Part shown: positions 42,477 through 42,875 of the stretch, piece by piece | Position numbering within the stretch: position 1 is the first letter of the stretch | Layout: each line of letters starts with the position of its first letter | Assembly (NCBI GenBank): GCA_039808665.1 | Contig: JBDHTO010000001.1 | Coordinates: 1-42,875 of the forward strand | Length of the DNA: 42,875 bases | From: JBDHTO01 sp039808665 | GTDB taxonomy: Bacteria; Pseudomonadota; Alphaproteobacteria; Paracaedibacterales; JAKBAR01 | Direction: 5' to 3' | Translations under genes and position numbers: made by a program | Notes under the pieces: generated by a model | Told to the model about the DNA's origin: nothing | Seen by the model: only the letters and a program-made list of their open reading frames with translations | Database searches by the model: none

Positions 42477-42589
42477 ATTTGTGAATAAAAAAAGAACCCC
42501 AAGGAGAACCTTGGAGTTCAAATCTTCGACCCGGATTCCAGAACATTTTTATGATGCAAGGAAGGAAATCGAGTGGGTAGTGTATTAGG
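42477..42589 (+). pseudogene. Decayed copy of the 3' end of pbpC
   Basis: This stretch aligns with 37994-38122, the last ~130 bases of pbpC plus its overlap with the secreted gene. Shared blocks in the same order are TTTGTGAATAAAAAAAGAA (19 identical), GACCCGGATTCCA and AAGGAAATCG. Small deletions break the frame soon after VNKKR. It ends at the same place as in the parent locus, with the TTA that is the stop of the secreted gene on the other strand. It is therefore debris carried along when the secreted-protein gene was duplicated. Confidence 0.75.
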
Positions 42590-42875
42590 AATCTTCTCTG
42601 GCTACCAGCATCATACCGGCTTCCATCTCACGTACAGCACCAACAAATCTCTCCATAACCCAATCACAAAAAGCACGATCTGCCCTTGCAAGAAGGTGTG
42701 GCGCATTCTTTTTAAATTGATCGGTAACAACTGCACTTTTACCTGTATCCGAAAAAGATCCAACACTCAAAAACCCTTGCACTTCTTTTGTTGTTAAGCC
42801 ATGACCAGGTTGTTGTGTAATAGCCAAACGGAAAAGATAGCGTGACTGAGCTGCCTGAAGCTTCATAGCAGGTGT
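42585..42875 (-). CDS. Secreted-protein family, copy 2 (5' end beyond window)
   Basis: The frame is open from the edge (TPAMKLQAAQSRYLF...) to a TAA at 42585, 96 residues of the C-terminal part. It aligns without gaps to copy 1 (TPDKMLQVAQARYLL...), sharing RLAIT, HGLT, VGSF, DTGK and FKKNA blocks. The last ~20 residues differ. An internal ATG at 42866 is not the real start, because homology continues upstream of it. The signal peptide and N-terminal two thirds lie outside the window. Function is unknown, as for copy 1. Confidence 0.75.
   Translation of the reverse strand, partial: TPAMKLQAAQSRYLFRLAITQQPGHGLTTKEVQGFLSVGSFSDTGKSAVVTDQFKKNAPHLLARADRAFCDWVMERFVGAVREMEAGMMLVAREDS

Overview
The window is one contiguous stretch of alphaproteobacterial chromosome, moderately AT-rich by eye and densely coded, with no rRNA, IS element, integrase or CRISPR array. 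Pointers to the class are a MucR/Ros regulator, the miaB-phoH-ybeY-corC-lnt-XRE operon, a fused MaoC/phosphate acetyltransferase followed by ackA and fabI, an intracellular-type PHB depolymerase with a Cys nucleophile, and three CtrA-type TTAA-N7-TTAA boxes. Several secreted proteins of unknown family and a bacterial alpha-2-macroglobulin would fit a host-associated lineage such as Holosporales/Paracaedibacterales. That placement is inference.

Left part (1-3.7 kb): a TerC-type membrane protein cut by the window edge (minus strand), a YheO/DauR-like regulator translationally coupled to a PLP aminotransferase, and a class I methyltransferase. Proteostasis block (3.7-9.7 kb): lon (minus) diverges from dnaK-dnaJ. 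The dnaK leader carries a heat-shock-type promoter and a CIRCE-like operator, and a terminator lies between dnaK and dnaJ. dnaJ is coupled to dapB and nth by ATGA overlaps. A secreted protein with 41-residue repeats follows, then pgi-gmhA (minus). A tRNA-Leu(UAG) leads into tig-clpP-clpX, with an unexplained 12-bp inverted repeat framing the clpX leader.

Middle part (17.9-30 kb): asd; phaZ (convergent); trmJ; a two-gene energy-taxis receptor in which an Aer-like PAS protein and a poly-HAMP chemotaxis transducer overlap, behind a CtrA box and -10 element; greA; the operon miaB-phoH-ybeY-corC-lnt-XRE (minus); and mucR with a CtrA box just before its start.

Right part (30-42.9 kb): a secreted GNAT-fold protein diverges from an alpha-2-macroglobulin/pbpC pair. 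Next come an unknown secreted protein (278 aa), then the operon maoC-pta / ackA / fabI (minus) behind another CtrA-type box. At the edge is a second, truncated member of the 278-aa family. The DNA beside this second copy is a decayed copy of the 3' end of pbpC, so the secreted gene was copied with its flank as one segment.

Metabolic links: asd and dapB serve the diaminopimelate/lysine pathway. phaZ, the MaoC-type hydratase domain, Pta, AckA and FabI connect PHB, acyl-CoA, acetyl-phosphate and fatty-acid metabolism. The most interesting non-textbook items are the three CtrA-like boxes, the split CetAB-like receptor, the segmental duplication with pbpC debris, the CIRCE variant on dnaK, and the three kinds of secreted proteins of unknown role.
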